Assembly: GCF_003473485.1 (NCBI RefSeq)
Contig: NC_053047.1
Span: 32,660,972 to 32,724,971, forward strand
Direction: 5' to 3'
DNA from: Medicago truncatula
Taxonomy: Eukaryota; Streptophyta; Magnoliopsida; Fabales; Fabaceae
Length of the DNA stretch: 64,000 nt
In this document: positions 1-11,264 of the stretch, one piece after another
Numbering within the stretch: position 1 is the stretch's first letter
Layout of the letters: every line of letters starts with the position of its first letter
The notes under the pieces: model-generated
The model's input: the letters and a program-made list of their open reading frames with translations, nothing else
What the model was told of the DNA's origin: nothing
Databases searched by the model: none
Made by a program: the position numbers and the translations under genes

Positions 1-6
1 AACCTA

Positions 7-2952
7 TTGAGCATAAGTCAATTTTGTGACAATGGGTATGATGTAACGTTCAGTAAGACCAACTGCACACTAGTTAACAAGGATGACAAATCCATTACAT
101 TCAAGGGAAAGAGAGTTGAGAATGTCTATAAAATAAATTTCTCTGATCTGGCTGATCAGAAGGTAGTTTGCCTTCTGTCAATGAATGATAAAAAATGGGT
201 ATGGCATAAAAGGTTGGGACATGCTAATTGGAGATTAATTTCTAAAATTAGCAAGTTACAACTGGTCAAAGGATTGCCTAACATTGATTATCATTCAGAT
301 GCACTTTGTGGTGCATGTCAGAAAGGGAAAATTGTGAAAAGTTCGTTCAAATCTAAAGACATTGTATCAACCTCCAGACCCTTAGAATTACTCCATATTG
401 ATCTTTTTGGTCCAGTTAACACTGCATCCTTATATGGAAGTAAATATGGATTAGTCATTGTTGATGATTACAGCAGATGGACTTGGGTAAAATTCATTAA
501 AAGTAAAGACTATGCATGTGAAGTGTTTAGCAGCTTCTGCACTCAAATACAATCTGAAAAAGAATTGAAAATTTTGAAAGTCAGAAGTGATCATGGTGGA
601 GAATTTGAAAATGAGCCATTTGAACTTTTTTGTGAAAAACATGGGATTCTCCATGAGTTTTCTTCTCCTAGAACTCCACAACAAAATGGGGTTGTAGAGA
701 GAAAGAACAGAACCTTACAAGAAATGGCCAGAACCATGATCCATGAAAACAACTTAGCTAAACATTTTTGGGCAGAAGCAGTCAATACTTCATGTTATAT
801 TCAAAATAGGATCTATATCAGACCTATGTTGGAGAAAACAGCATATGAACTCTTTAAAGGAAGAAGACCCAATATCTCTTACTTTCATCAGTTTGGATGT
901 ACTTGTTACATCTTAAACACTAAAGACTATCTGAAGAAATTTGATGCCAAGGCTCAAAGAGGAATCTTTTTAGGTTACTCTGAAAGGTCAAAGGCATACA
1001 GAGTGTATAATTCAGAAACACAATGTGTTGAAGAATCTATGCATGTAAAATTTGATGATAGAGAGCCTGGAAGTAAAACTTCAGAGCAAAGTGAAAGTAA
1101 TGCAGGTACAACTGATTCTGAAGATGCATCAGAATCTGATCAACCTTCTGATTCTGAAAAGTATACAGAAGTTGAATCTAGTCCAGAAACTGAAATCACT
1201 CCAGAAGCTGAGTCTAATTCAGAAGCAGAACCTAGCCCAAAAGCACAGAATGAAATTGCTTCTGAGGACTTTCAAGATAACACTCAGCAGGTTATTCAAC
1301 CTAAATTCAAGCACAAATCTTCACATCCTGAGGAGTTAATCATTGGAAGCAAAGATAGTCCTAGAAGAACAAGATCACATTTTAGACAAGAAGAGTCTTT
1401 AATAGGACTGCTTTCAATAATTGAGCCCAAAACTGTTGAAGAAGCTCTCTCAGATGATGGATGGATATTAGCTATGCAAGAAGAGCTAAATCAATTCCAA
1501 AGGAATGATGTGTGGGATCTGGTACCCAAACCTTCTCAGAAGAACATTATTGGAACAAAATGGGTATTCAGAAACAAGCTGAATGAACAAGGAGAAGTAA
1601 CCAGAAACAAAGCCAGACTTGTTGCTCAAGGCTACAGTCAACAAGAAGGCATTGATTACACTGAAACATTTGCTCCAGTTGCAAGATTGGAAGCAATCAG
1701 GTTACTTCTATCCTACGCAATTAATCATGGCATAATATTATATCAAATGGATGTCAAAAGTGCCTTTCTTAATGGTATCATTGAAGAAGAAGTGTATGTT
1801 AAACAACCTCCTGGGTTTGAGGATCTTAAGCATCCTGACCATGTTTATAAACTTAAGAAATCACTATATGGCTTGAAACAAGCTCCCAGAGCTTGGTATG
1901 ATAGACTAAGTAATTTCTTAATTAAAAATGATTTTGAAAGAGGACAAGTTGACACAACACTCTTCAGAAAGACTCTTAAGAAAGATATTTTGATTGTGCA
2001 AATATATGTTGATGATATAATATTTGGTTCTACTAATGCATCTCTTTGCAAAGAATTTTCTAAGTTAATGCAGGATGAATTTGAAATGAGTATGATGGGA
2101 GAATTGAAATTCTTTCTGGGAATTCAAATCAACCAAAGTAAAGAAGGAGTATATGTTCATCAAACAAAATATACAAAGGAGCTTCTGAAGAAGTTCAAGC
2201 TAGAAGACTGTAAAATGATGAACACTCCAATGCATCCAACCTGCACCTTAAGCAAAGAAGATACTGGAACAGTAGTAGACCAGAAGCTTTACAGAGGTAT
2301 GATTGGTTCTCTGTTATACCTCACTGCATCTAGACCTGATATTTTATTCAGTGTATGCTTGTGTGCAAGATTTCAATCAGATCCTAGAGAATCTCATTTA
2401 ACTGCAGTTAAGAGAATCTTCAGGTATCTGAAAGGAACAACTAATCTTGGACTCCTGTATAGGAAATCCCTAGATTATAAGTTGATTGGATTCTGTGATG
2501 CTGATTATGCTGGTGATAGGATTGAAAGAAAATCAACCAGTGGAAATTGTCAATTCCTGGGAGAGAATCTGATATCCTGGGCAAGCAAAAGACAAGCAAC
2601 TATTGCTATGTCTACAGCGGAAGCAGAGTACATTTCAGCTGCAAGTTGTTGCACACAACTACTTTGGATGAAACATCAGTTGGAAGACTATCAGATCAAT
2701 GCTAACAGTATTCCCATTTATTGTGATAATACTGCTGCTATTTGTTTGTCAAAGAATCCAATTCTACATTCAAGAGCCAAGCATATTGAAATCAAACACC
2801 ATTTTATCAGAGACTATGTTCAAAAAGGAATTTTAGATATACAATTCATTGATACTGAACATCAATGGGCTGACATATTTACAAAACCTTTGTCTGTTGA
2901 AAGATTTGATTTTATTAAGAAAAATTTGAACATGCATTTTGTGTCTGATTGA
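7..2952 (+). CDS. Copia pol polyprotein (integrase-RT-RNase H), partial
   Basis: Open frame of 981 codons from near the window edge; the first in-frame ATG is probably not the true start, since the polyprotein continues upstream. GAG-pre-integrase motif ([17 protein letters not shown]) lies at residues about 65-107. The integrase core has D132 (HIDLFGP), D195 (RSDHGGEF) and E231 (NGVVERKN), a DD35E arrangement. A Ser/Glu/Pro-rich linker fills about 350-450. RT spans about 480-735 with TKWVFRNK, the [11 protein letters not shown] motif and the catalytic YVDD near residue 667. RNase H follows with [16 protein letters not shown] and DIFTKPL near the C-terminus. All key catalytic residues are present, so this part looks functional. 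It copies and integrates the element's own RNA. Confidence 0.93.
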   Translation: MSISQFCDNGYDVTFSKTNCTLVNKDDKSITFKGKRVENVYKINFSDLADQKVVCLLSMNDKKWVWHKRLGHANWRLISKISKLQLVKGLPNIDYHSDALCGACQKGKIVKSSFKSKDIVSTSRPLELLHIDLFGPVNTASLYGSKYGLVIVDDYSRWTWVKFIKSKDYACEVFSSFCTQIQSEKELKILKVRSDHGGEFENEPFELFCEKHGILHEFSSPRTPQQNGVVERKNRTLQEMARTMIHENNLAKHFWAEAVNTSCYIQNRIYIRPMLEKTAYELFKGRRPNISYFHQFGCTCYILNTKDYLKKFDAKAQRGIFLGYSERSKAYRVYNSETQCVEESMHVKFDDREPGSKTSEQSESNAGTTDSEDASESDQPSDSEKYTEVESSPETEITPEAESNSEAEPSPKAQNEIASEDFQDNTQQVIQPKFKHKSSHPEELIIGSKDSPRRTRSHFRQEESLIGLLSIIEPKTVEEALSDDGWILAMQEELNQFQRNDVWDLVPKPSQKNIIGTKWVFRNKLNEQGEVTRNKARLVAQGYSQQEGIDYTETFAPVARLEAIRLLLSYAINHGIILYQMDVKSAFLNGIIEEEVYVKQPPGFEDLKHPDHVYKLKKSLYGLKQAPRAWYDRLSNFLIKNDFERGQVDTTLFRKTLKKDILIVQIYVDDIIFGSTNASLCKEFSKLMQDEFEMSMMGELKFFLGIQINQSKEGVYVHQTKYTKELLKKFKLEDCKMMNTPMHPTCTLSKEDTGTVVDQKLYRGMIGSLLYLTASRPDILFSVCLCARFQSDPRESHLTAVKRIFRYLKGTTNLGLLYRKSLDYKLIGFCDADYAGDRIERKSTSGNCQFLGENLISWASKRQATIAMSTAEAEYISAASCCTQLLWMKHQLEDYQINANSIPIYCDNTAAICLSKNPILHSRAKHIEIKHHFIRDYVQKGILDIQFIDTEHQWADIFTKPLSVERFDFIKKNLNMHFVSD

Positions 2953-3467
2953 AAAATTGCTTGCCTCTGAATAAGAAGTTTGGTTCTGAAGTTTATTCAG
3001 AAGCATTTTGGTTCATCAGAAGCTCTTAATTGAGGTTCTGAGGAAAATGTGCTTCTGAAGATGACGTCAGCACTAAAACTTCAGAAGTGTTATTCTTTGC
3101 TTCTGAATAGCTTGGTTAGTGGGAACGGTGGAAGTTACTTTATGTAACAGCTGTCTCATTACCCAAAAGGTAGTTTTCTGAAGAGTCTCTGACGTGGTTT
3201 ATTTGTATTGGAGTATAACAAAAAGGGCAATGATGTTTTTATTCGCTTTTTGACGTACTTACACGCGCCCCCAATTTGTCATTAATGCTGTGTTTGTTTG
3301 TCCCCTCTGAATTACAAACGTTTTAATAAAAAAAACACTAAGTCATTTCACACACTTCTCACTTCACAACAAACACTTTCTATTTTTCTTCTCAACCCTC
3401 TGCGAACGTAAGCGCATTCTCTCATCCTCTCAAAAACTCCTTAGAACCCTAAAACCACTTCATATCA
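2953..3467 (+). other. Untranslated linker between pol and the extra ORF
   Basis: About 500 bases without a credible ORF. It contains several TTCTGAAG/CAGAAGC-type words that recur in the LTR and in the following ORF. A leader-like stretch rich in C and T (3350-3467) precedes the ATG at 3468. It may hold a splice acceptor or leader for the 3' ORF; no specific signal was identified. Confidence 0.5.
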
Positions 3468-6467
3468 ATGGCTTCTTCAAGTTCTGCATCTGGTTCATCA
3501 TCAAACGAACAACAAGGAGAAGCTCCTGCTTATGAGATAAAGGGAAGAACCATGTCCTTGGAGGAATGGGAATTAAACATTCAATCAGAAAGTCCGGTGG
3601 ATTTTGATTCTTTGGCCGCTCACGACTGTGACATTGGCAAGTACTACGAGAAACAAGGTCTGGGAAGGTACTTCAATCTTCTAAATGGACCAACTTATCA
3701 AACACTGGTTCGTCATTTCTGGGTTAGAGCCAGCATCTACGACAGGGAAGCCGCCAAGATTGAAGAAGATGAAAAAGTTCTTCTCAATCCTGAACTCAAA
3801 GGGAAGTCTAGAGCGGAAATGGGCTTGGAAACTTTCTCCAAAACCCAGATAAGATCAAGCATCATGGGAATCCGTGTCTGGATCACTGAGGACACTATTG
3901 CCTTTGTCATCAGAAGACCAGCAGAAGGAGAACATGAGGCTGGGATTTCAAAGCCAAAGGACAGCCCCTGGAATGCTATTGTTAACAGAACTCTCTACAA
4001 CAAGGTAAAGGACTTTGCCTATTCTGACATGAACACCAAGACAAAGGTTATGTTGAAGATTCAGAATGAAAACCTACTACCAAAAGGTGGTGGTGGTGAT
4101 CAGCCCTCTCTGGAACATAAAATCCTCTTACACTTTGTCATAAAGGGTGTAGAGGCAAATATTCCCAGATACATATTCAGACATATGGTTCATCAACTCA
4201 GAGAGAGTCAACTGAATAAAAGGTCTTGGGTACCTTATGGAAGACTATTCTCTGAGATTTTCTATCAGGGAGGAATTATTGAGATGCTGAAAGAAGCTCA
4301 GATCTTCACAGATGAACAGTTGGGAACTGTTAGAGGGAAGATTATCAATGGGGAGACTCTAAGGGCTATGCATCTGATTAAAGCAAAAGATGTGAAGAAG
4401 AGTCCTACTGACTTGAAACCTTCTGATGCCAAATCAGATCTTATCCCAGACTTTCCTCCCATCTGTAAACAAGATCCCTTGGAGGTTCAAAGGGCATATA
4501 TCATGGATCACTACAAAACCTATAATCAGAAAATCAGCTTGAAGGATGTTCCTGACCAAATGTATGGTGGTGAGCTGCCTGTGGCCAAAAGCAGAAAATC
4601 TAAAAAGAAGCAGATCACCAAGGAAGAATACCTTGCTGAAAATGCTACTGAGGTGGGTGCTCAGAAGCATAAGAAAGCTAAGAAGGTAAAATCTGCTATG
4701 TCCACCATTCTTGAGGAAGTGGAGGATTTGGATGATGTCCCTCTTATCAAGAAAAGGACAAGGAGTACTCAAGAAACAGCAGAACAGCCTGCTTCTGAAC
4801 AAACTGGTTCTGAACAAGCTGCTTCTGATCAAGCTGCTTCTGAAAAGCCTCCAAGTCCCAAAAATAAAAGAGAAGCTGCTCTTCAGACCATCAAAAGGAA
4901 GAGGTCTAATTTAACAAGAAATCTGAAGACAGGTGAAGGAAGAAGGGCACAAATGTTGGAAGAACTGGAAGAGAACTGGGATGAAGACTCAAGCCCTAAG
5001 AAAGCAAAAAGGACTGCAACTTCTGAGCCCATAGTCATGCCCAGCTTCGAAATGACTGCAGAAATGGAGCAGTATACTAGGGAGGTTGCTGCATCCAAGA
5101 TAGCAGAGAAGAAAAGGATGAAGATTTTGTATGAAGAAGAAAGGGATGAACGTCTCAAGGCTGCAGGGTATGTGCCTACTCCTGACATTGCTGCTTTAGC
5201 ATCGGAGTTAGAAACTGTTAAGTATGGAGCAACTCTGCTTTCTCAAGCCTTGAAGAATAAGCAAGCTTCAGGAGCAACTTCATCAGAACCAGCTTCAGAA
5301 GCTCCAGAAGCAGTTCATCCAGAAGCTCAGTCTTCAGGTAATCCATCTAATGCTCCAACTAATACTCAGATTCCATCTCTACCCTCTTCACCCTCTTCAT
5401 CATCAACAGAATCAGATGACAAACCCCTTAGCCAACACATAGACAAGCTTCTTAAAACCAAACCTACCAAACTAACAGATTTAGGAACACTTGACTGGGA
5501 GCAAACTCAAATAGAATTTTCTAAGAATAGAATTAAACTTTGTGAGAAATTCAATTTGCCTCCTACTCATCCACTCTATCCAGATAATCCTGAACCTGTT
5601 AGTGTACAACAACCTCAACCCAACCCTGAACCTACAACAAACTCACCACATAACTCAACCACACAAAAAGCCTCTGAAGTAGCTTCAGATGCAACTACTT
5701 CAGAAACTCCCCAACACCAAGAATCCTCAACCCTTCACAACTTAGAAAAACATCTAGGTGGTGAAATGCAACCAACACCCACTAAGGCCTCTAAGACAGT
5801 TCCTGAAAAGACTGTTTTGGAAACCCAAACAGAAACCCAAACCATCCCTGAGCAAACTGTTCAGGAGCAAACTGCCTCTGAACAAGTTGCTTCTGACCAA
5901 ACAGCTCCTGACCATCAAACAATACCCTCTGACCATCAAACAACAGAACAACAACAACCAGACTCACCCACTATAATAGACTTAACCTCTGACCAACCAA
6001 CCACATCAAATACAACTCAAACTGAACCTTCACCCATCCCTGACCATATCCTAGAGTCTGAGTATATAGAGGAACAGCTGATCAGACTTAGTGATGAGAT
6101 TCAGGCACTGATTCTTCGCAGAACAGTTCCTGCACCTCCTATTCACTATTATGATCAGTGGATGGATCTTCAGAAGAGCTTTGATGAGTTGCTGGATCAA
6201 CTCAGAACCAAATGTGTGTCATCTCACTCTGCAATGCTGAAGAAGCTTTTGGATGATATGCATGAAGCAGCTAAGGACAAAGAGCTGAATTATGTACCTC
6301 TTCTGGACATCACTCCTTTCTATCCTGAAGAAGAGTATATCACAAGAGCTGCAAGAATTCATGCTGGGCATGTAAGAAGAATGAGGGAAAAGGATGAGCT
6401 ACTTAAGAAGAAAGATGAACAGATCAAGTATCTCTTAGAACAGCTGTATAAGCAAGCCCAACCTTAG
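3468..6467 (+). CDS. Sirevirus 3' ORF (env-like position), 999 aa
   Basis: Intact ORF between pol and the 3' LTR, where SIRE1-like elements carry an 'envelope-like' ORF. Its start is the first ATG after the leader and is followed by a Ser/Ala-rich N-terminus. Residues about 55-330 look globular and resemble the plant 'putative plant transposon protein' segment found in such ORFs (LNGPTYQTLVRHFW near 74). Residues about 370-560 are basic and rich in KKAKK clusters. Residues about 440-470 and 770-860 carry degenerate SEQ(T/A)AS-type repeats. The C-terminal 40 residues (KKKDEQIKYLLEQL) look like a coiled coil. I see no convincing signal peptide or transmembrane segment, so a true envelope function is doubtful. 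The role of these ORFs is not established. Confidence 0.8.
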   Translation: MASSSSASGSSSNEQQGEAPAYEIKGRTMSLEEWELNIQSESPVDFDSLAAHDCDIGKYYEKQGLGRYFNLLNGPTYQTLVRHFWVRASIYDREAAKIEEDEKVLLNPELKGKSRAEMGLETFSKTQIRSSIMGIRVWITEDTIAFVIRRPAEGEHEAGISKPKDSPWNAIVNRTLYNKVKDFAYSDMNTKTKVMLKIQNENLLPKGGGGDQPSLEHKILLHFVIKGVEANIPRYIFRHMVHQLRESQLNKRSWVPYGRLFSEIFYQGGIIEMLKEAQIFTDEQLGTVRGKIINGETLRAMHLIKAKDVKKSPTDLKPSDAKSDLIPDFPPICKQDPLEVQRAYIMDHYKTYNQKISLKDVPDQMYGGELPVAKSRKSKKKQITKEEYLAENATEVGAQKHKKAKKVKSAMSTILEEVEDLDDVPLIKKRTRSTQETAEQPASEQTGSEQAASDQAASEKPPSPKNKREAALQTIKRKRSNLTRNLKTGEGRRAQMLEELEENWDEDSSPKKAKRTATSEPIVMPSFEMTAEMEQYTREVAASKIAEKKRMKILYEEERDERLKAAGYVPTPDIAALASELETVKYGATLLSQALKNKQASGATSSEPASEAPEAVHPEAQSSGNPSNAPTNTQIPSLPSSPSSSSTESDDKPLSQHIDKLLKTKPTKLTDLGTLDWEQTQIEFSKNRIKLCEKFNLPPTHPLYPDNPEPVSVQQPQPNPEPTTNSPHNSTTQKASEVASDATTSETPQHQESSTLHNLEKHLGGEMQPTPTKASKTVPEKTVLETQTETQTIPEQTVQEQTASEQVASDQTAPDHQTIPSDHQTTEQQQPDSPTIIDLTSDQPTTSNTTQTEPSPIPDHILESEYIEEQLIRLSDEIQALILRRTVPAPPIHYYDQWMDLQKSFDELLDQLRTKCVSSHSAMLKKLLDDMHEAAKDKELNYVPLLDITPFYPEEEYITRAARIHAGHVRRMREKDELLKKKDEQIKYLLEQLYKQAQP

Positions 6468-6710
6468 TTGCACACCCAACTCTAGCTTGTTTTTACTTTT
6501 GTTCTGTGTAGTCTTATCTTTGTACCTTAACCTTCATTTATAAATATTATCATTGTTTCTGAAATATTATGTTCTATTTTTTTTAACTCTAATGATATTT
6601 ATTGATTTTAATGTCATATGCTCTGATACTTCTTGCTCTGATACTTATTATGTTTTTATTTGGTTATATGCTCTGCTACTCTGTCTTTTGTTCTTATTCT
6701 TTTTGTTGAT

Positions 6711-6993
6711 GACAAAAGGGGGAGTAAATGTATAGTATTTTTAAGGCACTGAGCCCCACTACAACCACTTCTAAATTTCTTTTAAATACTTCTGATTTGA
6801 TTTTATGAGTATTTTATTGAAATTTAATTAATAAGAATAGAACTTAGGGGGAGCTTACAAACCTCACCTTAAGGATCTATTAGACTCAGGGGGAGCTTAC
6901 AAACCTCTATCCCAGTGGTCAACTTATTAATTAGATCAACAACAATTGAACATTTTAAATACTATTGTTTGTCATCATCAAAAAGGGGGAGAT
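6711..6993 (+). promoter_or_regulatory. Cluster of polypurine tracts upstream of the 3' LTR
   Basis: AAAAGGGGGAG occurs at 6714-6724 and again at about 6981-6991, immediately before the LTR. Two further AGGGGGAGCTTACAAACCTC copies start at 6846 and 6888. Only the last one abuts the LTR and can act as the normal primer for plus-strand synthesis. Repeated purine tracts upstream of the 3' LTR are a described trait of sireviruses. Confidence 0.8.
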
Positions 6994-8289
6994 TGTTGGA
7001 ACAAAATGTGTTTCACAATGAACCTTATTAAGTTTTGATGATAACAAGGTATTAAAAATTGTCAATTGGTTATTACTAATAATTGTTCAAGTGTACAGGA
7101 CCAAAGGCTACTCAAGTTATTTCAATAGGTCTTGGAAGAACAATGGAAAGAAAAAGAAATTCTGAGCATCTGAAGAAAACTGCTCCTGAAGCTAAACTGC
7201 TCCTGAAGAGATGACGTCATCAGAAGCAGAAAGTCATCAGAAGCAATATTTTCATCAGAAGCAAAAGTTTTCATCAGAAGCAATATTTTCACCAGAAGCT
7301 ACATTTGATCCTTTAATCAAACTGAAGATTCAAAGTTGCTGATTCTCAATTCAGTCTTATCAAAGAAGAACGAAGAACTGAAAGGGAGGTATCAACGGAT
7401 ATATGGATAACACTGAGCACTTGTCTCTCATTAATAGAGTTGACAAAGTACAAGTGTACAACCACTACCTCCACTACTCTGTTTTCTGTCTACGCTACAA
7501 GACAAAACAACAGCCATGCCTGCAGAATTTGTACAACTCAAGATGGGAATGAATTTGAAGTTTATTCTTCAAAGGACTACACCCAAATCAGGCAAAGGAT
7601 CACTGGTGGATAATCAAAGGATTTCAAACGACTCTTTAGACGTGCTGATTATCTCAACGTCTCTTTCACGCCTCTATATAAAGGAGTGAAGACTTGAAGA
7701 TAAAACAGAGATATACATAAGTTCAAAAGCGCCAAAACTCTGTCAATTTGATACTACAAAGCACACTGAATTTCTGCACTGATTTGATACATCTTAGAAA
7801 TTCATAGTCTAGAGTCTTTTCTGTATTGTATTGTGAACACCACTGATTGTATATCAAGTGTTCAATTCAAACTCAATTCTCTGTATTTTTGTTTGATTAG
7901 AAGTCTCTTGCCTGCGTGCTTGAGCATTAGAAGTCTCTTGCTTAGTGCTTGAGCATTGGAAGACTCTTGCGTGTGTGCTTGAGCATAGTTTTGTGAAGTC
8001 TCATACTTAGAAAGTATTGAGCAGTTGTAATCTTGTGATTATAGTGAAATCTCCTTGGAAGTGCAAGGGGGACTGGACTACTTCCGTGTTGTGGAAGGAA
8101 CCAGGATAACTGCTTGTGTCTTTGTCTTTCTTTTCTCTGCTCTGTTCTTTCCGCTGCATATCTGATTCTGATCATTTCATCAGAAGCACTCTCAAACTGC
8201 TTCTGAAGTTTTATCAGAAGAAGAATTTTTTTTAGACAGAAAAAGAAAACACAATTCAACCCCCCCTTCTTGTGTTTTTCTCACCTTCA
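6994..8289 (+). repeat. 3' LTR of the sirevirus element (1296 bp)
   Basis: Begins TGTTGGAACAAAATG directly after a purine tract and ends TTTTTCTCACCTTCA. The U3 part holds about six (T)CATCAGAAGCA words (7217-7300). A TATATAAAG box lies at 7675-7683 and is followed by a putative transcript start. Three to four imperfect 30-bp repeats (GAAGTCTCTTGC...GCTTGAGCAT) lie at about 7900-7990. The same family recurs at 56735-56848 and 57493-58730. The five bases after the LTR are GTATG; the matching copy lies outside the window. Confidence 0.93.
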
Positions 8290-8650
8290 GTATGCCCTTA
8301 ACAAACAGTGGATAGGCAAACAAAGCAAAGTAAAGCAGTAAAGGAAGAAGGTATTGCATTGGAAGAATGCCCGGGCCTTGACTTACCTTTACTTTAGGCA
8401 TAGCATTCGCCTATTTCCGCGAAAGCCTGATCCGTGCGCTGATCCTTCTTTCTATAGTAGGAAGAAAAGATCGCAAGGGAATCATAAGTTCCATGGGTAA
8501 ACCGAATCCGGGTATACCCATTTTTAGATCATGCCTCCGTAGTTTTTGGTATTTAAGCCTTCCATTTCTCTGCGACTTCTGGAACGGATGTGAACGTAAG
8601 AAATATAGAAAATTTATTCATTCCCATTTGGGCAAATCAGGCATGTCACA
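8290..8650. other. Possible mitochondrial-DNA insertion (NUMT-like)
   Basis: This stretch directly follows the LTR and is visibly richer in GC than the surroundings, with words such as TATTTCCGCGAAAGCCTGAT and GGAAGAAAAGATCGCAAGGG that look like plant mitochondrial intergenic DNA. No gene is seen. Assignment rests on sequence style only. Confidence 0.35.
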
Positions 8651-8751
8651 ATCACGAGGAGGATGAACTTGATCCTCACATTTCTATCACTATCACAACA
8701 AATACCTTTCAACTCGAGTAGGCTAAGTTTTTTTTATTGAAAAAATTCAAT

Positions 8752-9100
8752 CAAAAGCTTGTAAGTCTTTACTGTTAATTGAGGCAATTGGTCGACCTGT
8801 AGTAGGCAAATGTGTCAAAAACAAAACATCCTCCAATGCGACGTTCATGTTTTGACCACTGACTCGAAAATAAGAAACATTTTCTATATAGTTATAAAAT
8901 TACATGAACATTCTTAATAAAGATGTTGGTATTTCCACCGGTTGATTGGGGATAAGCCTTAGGAGTCTCAACAAAGAACTACCCTCATCATTATTTTCAA
9001 TTCTATCGTTGATTTTGGTTTTAAACGGTTCATCTAATGTTGACCATAATGTGTACATAGTTGTCAATTTAGAAGTTCCTTTTGTTTCCATTTCCTGCAT
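8752..9100 (-). pseudogene. Plant-mobile-domain (PMD/MAIN-like) relic
   Basis: On the minus strand two pieces can be read. One (9100-8900) contains LLRLLRLIPNQPVEIPTSLL. The other (about 8853-8752) reads MNVALEDVLFLTHLPTTGRP. The latter strongly resembles the 'ITLEDVLFLTGLPIDGRPV' type core of the plant mobile domain, found in MAIN-like proteins and in MULE/LTR-carried 'phosphatase 7 long form' genes. Stops separate and end the pieces, and the remainder of the domain is missing. The N-terminal piece is not securely assigned. A non-functional transposon-derived fragment is most likely. Confidence 0.55.
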
Positions 9101-9160
9101 TCATATAGTCACATATAATATTAATTTAACATCAAGCATGCCGTACCGAACCATTATATA

Positions 9161-9537
9161 AAGTCATCTGAACCAAACTGAACCGTTACAATTTTTTTAG
9201 AACCGAACTGAACCAAAAGTTTTGGTTTGATATAACTGTTCGGGATTCCGAACCATACGAAACCATTAGAAGACAATTTTTTTCAAACCGAACCATTTAT
9301 TAAAGAACCGGACCTTTATATTTGTTTTTGATTTTTTTTAATAAAAAACTATTTTTCCCTTACTATCTTATACAAACTCAATACTAAAGTCACTTGAATA
9401 ACTTGTCTTTTTTACCTTACCGTCTTATACAATTAATATAGCCACCCACCAACTCTTGAATTAATACAGGCAGTTACCATGCATTTTCTCCCAACATTTC
9501 CTCTAATTCCAATACATATGAAGAAATTGTCCGCTAT
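9161..9537. other. Intergenic, no gene; GAACCGAACTGAACC-type repeats
   Basis: Contains degenerate runs of (GAACCRAACTGAACC) words from about 9145 to 9310, a simple degenerate repeat common in plant intergenic DNA. Nothing coding was seen. It borders the CACTA terminus at 9538. Confidence 0.5.
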
Positions 9538-9900
9538 CACTACAAGAAATATTGAATTTTCCTACAAAGATTTTCGACGAAATTTCCTAGGAAAGGGTTT
9601 CCTACGAATTACCTACGAAACTTTCGTAGGAAAGCACATGTCAGTAAAAAAGGACCAGAAAAGTGGGGCGTGCCAGCTTGTGATTGGCTGCTTTTACCGA
9701 GGAATACTTTCCTAGGAAAGCAGCGGCCCCACATGCAGAAAAAGGGCGCGTGGGAGTATGTGATTGGCCTACGTTACCGACGAATATTTTCCTAGGAAAG
9801 CTGCGGCCCCACATGCAGAAAGCCGTTGGATATAGGGTGTGTGGCTGGTTGTGATTGGTGGAAATTACCTACGAAAATTTCGTCGGAAAACACGGGACCC
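9538..9900 (+). repeat. CACTA terminus and subterminal repeats, left
   Basis: CACTACAAGAAAT terminus followed by at least six palindromic or near-palindromic words such as CCTAGGAAAG, CCTACGAA and CGACGAAA in both orientations. The outer end of the right arm repeats this region at 27940-28306 in reverse complement with a few mismatches. Confidence 0.9.
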
Positions 9901-9935
9901 ACATTCTAACTAGCCGTTTGTTACCGTTGCAGCAT

Positions 9936-9943
9936 TATAAATA
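9936..9943 (+). promoter_or_regulatory. TATA box of the left TNP2 gene
   Basis: TATAAATA lies about 1.3 kb upstream of the putative TNP2 start and just downstream of the subterminal repeats, as expected for a CACTA promoter. It is followed by CT-rich leader sequence and by leader segments ending at GT-containing junctions that look like 5'-UTR introns. Confidence 0.6.
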
Positions 9944-11264
9944 TACAACTCTTCACTCTATTTTCTTCCTTACAATTTTCACTCTATTCTCACTCAATTT
10001 TTTTTTAATATCACTCAAATTTTATTCTCCATAATATTATTATCATTGTTGAAGTTTCTAACAAAGGTAATTATTGATATTTTCTTATAATTGATTTCAA
10101 TTTTACATGTGTTTGAATTTATAAATATTTAATATTGTTATATTTTAAAATAAGTTACATTTTTTTTTATAGTTATGTTGGTTCTGATTCATTTTGAGGT
10201 TGGTGTTGTTGTTCGTTGCCGTTGATTTTGCTGCCTCCGCTTAGTTCGTCGACTTATTATTTGAGGTTGGTACATTTCTAACTATTGCTACAATGGTATT
10301 AGTACTAAATATTAATTATTAGAAAAATAGTTACTAAAATTATTATATTGTAATTAATAAAAACGTTAGCGGGATTTTTCTAAAAAAAAATGTTAGTTGG
10401 ATTAACTTCTTTAAAAAAATATTTAGTGGGATTAAATTAAATTTCAACTTATTAGTGTTAGAGAGAGTATAATGAAAAAAGTGTTAGCTTGTAGAAAAAC
10501 TTGTAGTTTAGTTAAAAATGTTTACTTTTAAAAATGTGTGTATTTATATATATTGTTAATTTAGTTATTAAAATATGTTGCATTATTTTTCGTAGTTTCC
10601 TTGTTTTCGATCCATTTTAAAGTTGGTGTTGCTGCTAGCTGGTTGTTGGTTTTTTTTTTTTGGATCCACTTGTTCATTGGCTTGTTATTTGAGGTTAGTA
10701 TCTTTTATTTATTTAAAATTTATTCAATGGATTAGTATTAAAAATATTAGATATTAGAAACATAGTTAGTAAAATTAAATTGTAGTAAATATGTTATTTA
10801 GATCAAATTTGTTTTATGTAAAATAGATGTAGCTAGTAAAAATGTTACCGTAGTTCTTTAAAAAAAAGTTAAGTTAGTAAAGAAATATGTATAATTAAGT
10901 TTGTTAGAAAAATAATGTAAAGTAGCAAAAAAATTATGAAGTTAATTAATATGACATATGTGAATTATTTTGTGGGAACCAATTCTGGCGTCCGCGCTTA
11001 ACATTTATTTGTGGTTCGTAATTTGTATATGCACGCAATGTTTATTTCATACAAATTTTAGAAAATTTGATATAGATTAGAAAATGTTATATATTTTAGT
11101 CATAAAATATAAAATCTTATATAATTTTTATGCGATAGCATGTTTATTTTGTACAAATTTCTAAATATTTAGGTGATTAGAAAAAAATTGTTATTTATAT
11201 TAAAAAAATATTTACGTATAAAAATATATGGTACTAATTTGAGTCAACTGCAGCGACGCGAAAA

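Larger units (their letters stand above)
1..8289 (+). mobile_element. Sirevirus-type Ty1/copia LTR retrotransposon, 5' truncated by window
   Basis: Class I element entering the window in the middle of its polyprotein. The order is GAG-pre-integrase, integrase, reverse transcriptase and RNase H, then a second long ORF, purine tracts and the 3' LTR. Integrase before RT defines copia; a long extra ORF between pol and the 3' LTR is typical of the SIRE/Maximus (sirevirus) lineage. Gag and the 5' LTR lie outside the window, so the target duplication and insertion age cannot be checked. Both ORFs are free of stops and frameshifts, which suggests a recent insertion. Confidence 0.92.

Noticed and set aside
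9479-9715. 78-codon plus-strand frame across the CACTA left terminus
   Set aside because: It overlaps the terminal motif and subterminal repeats; composition is explained by those repeats.
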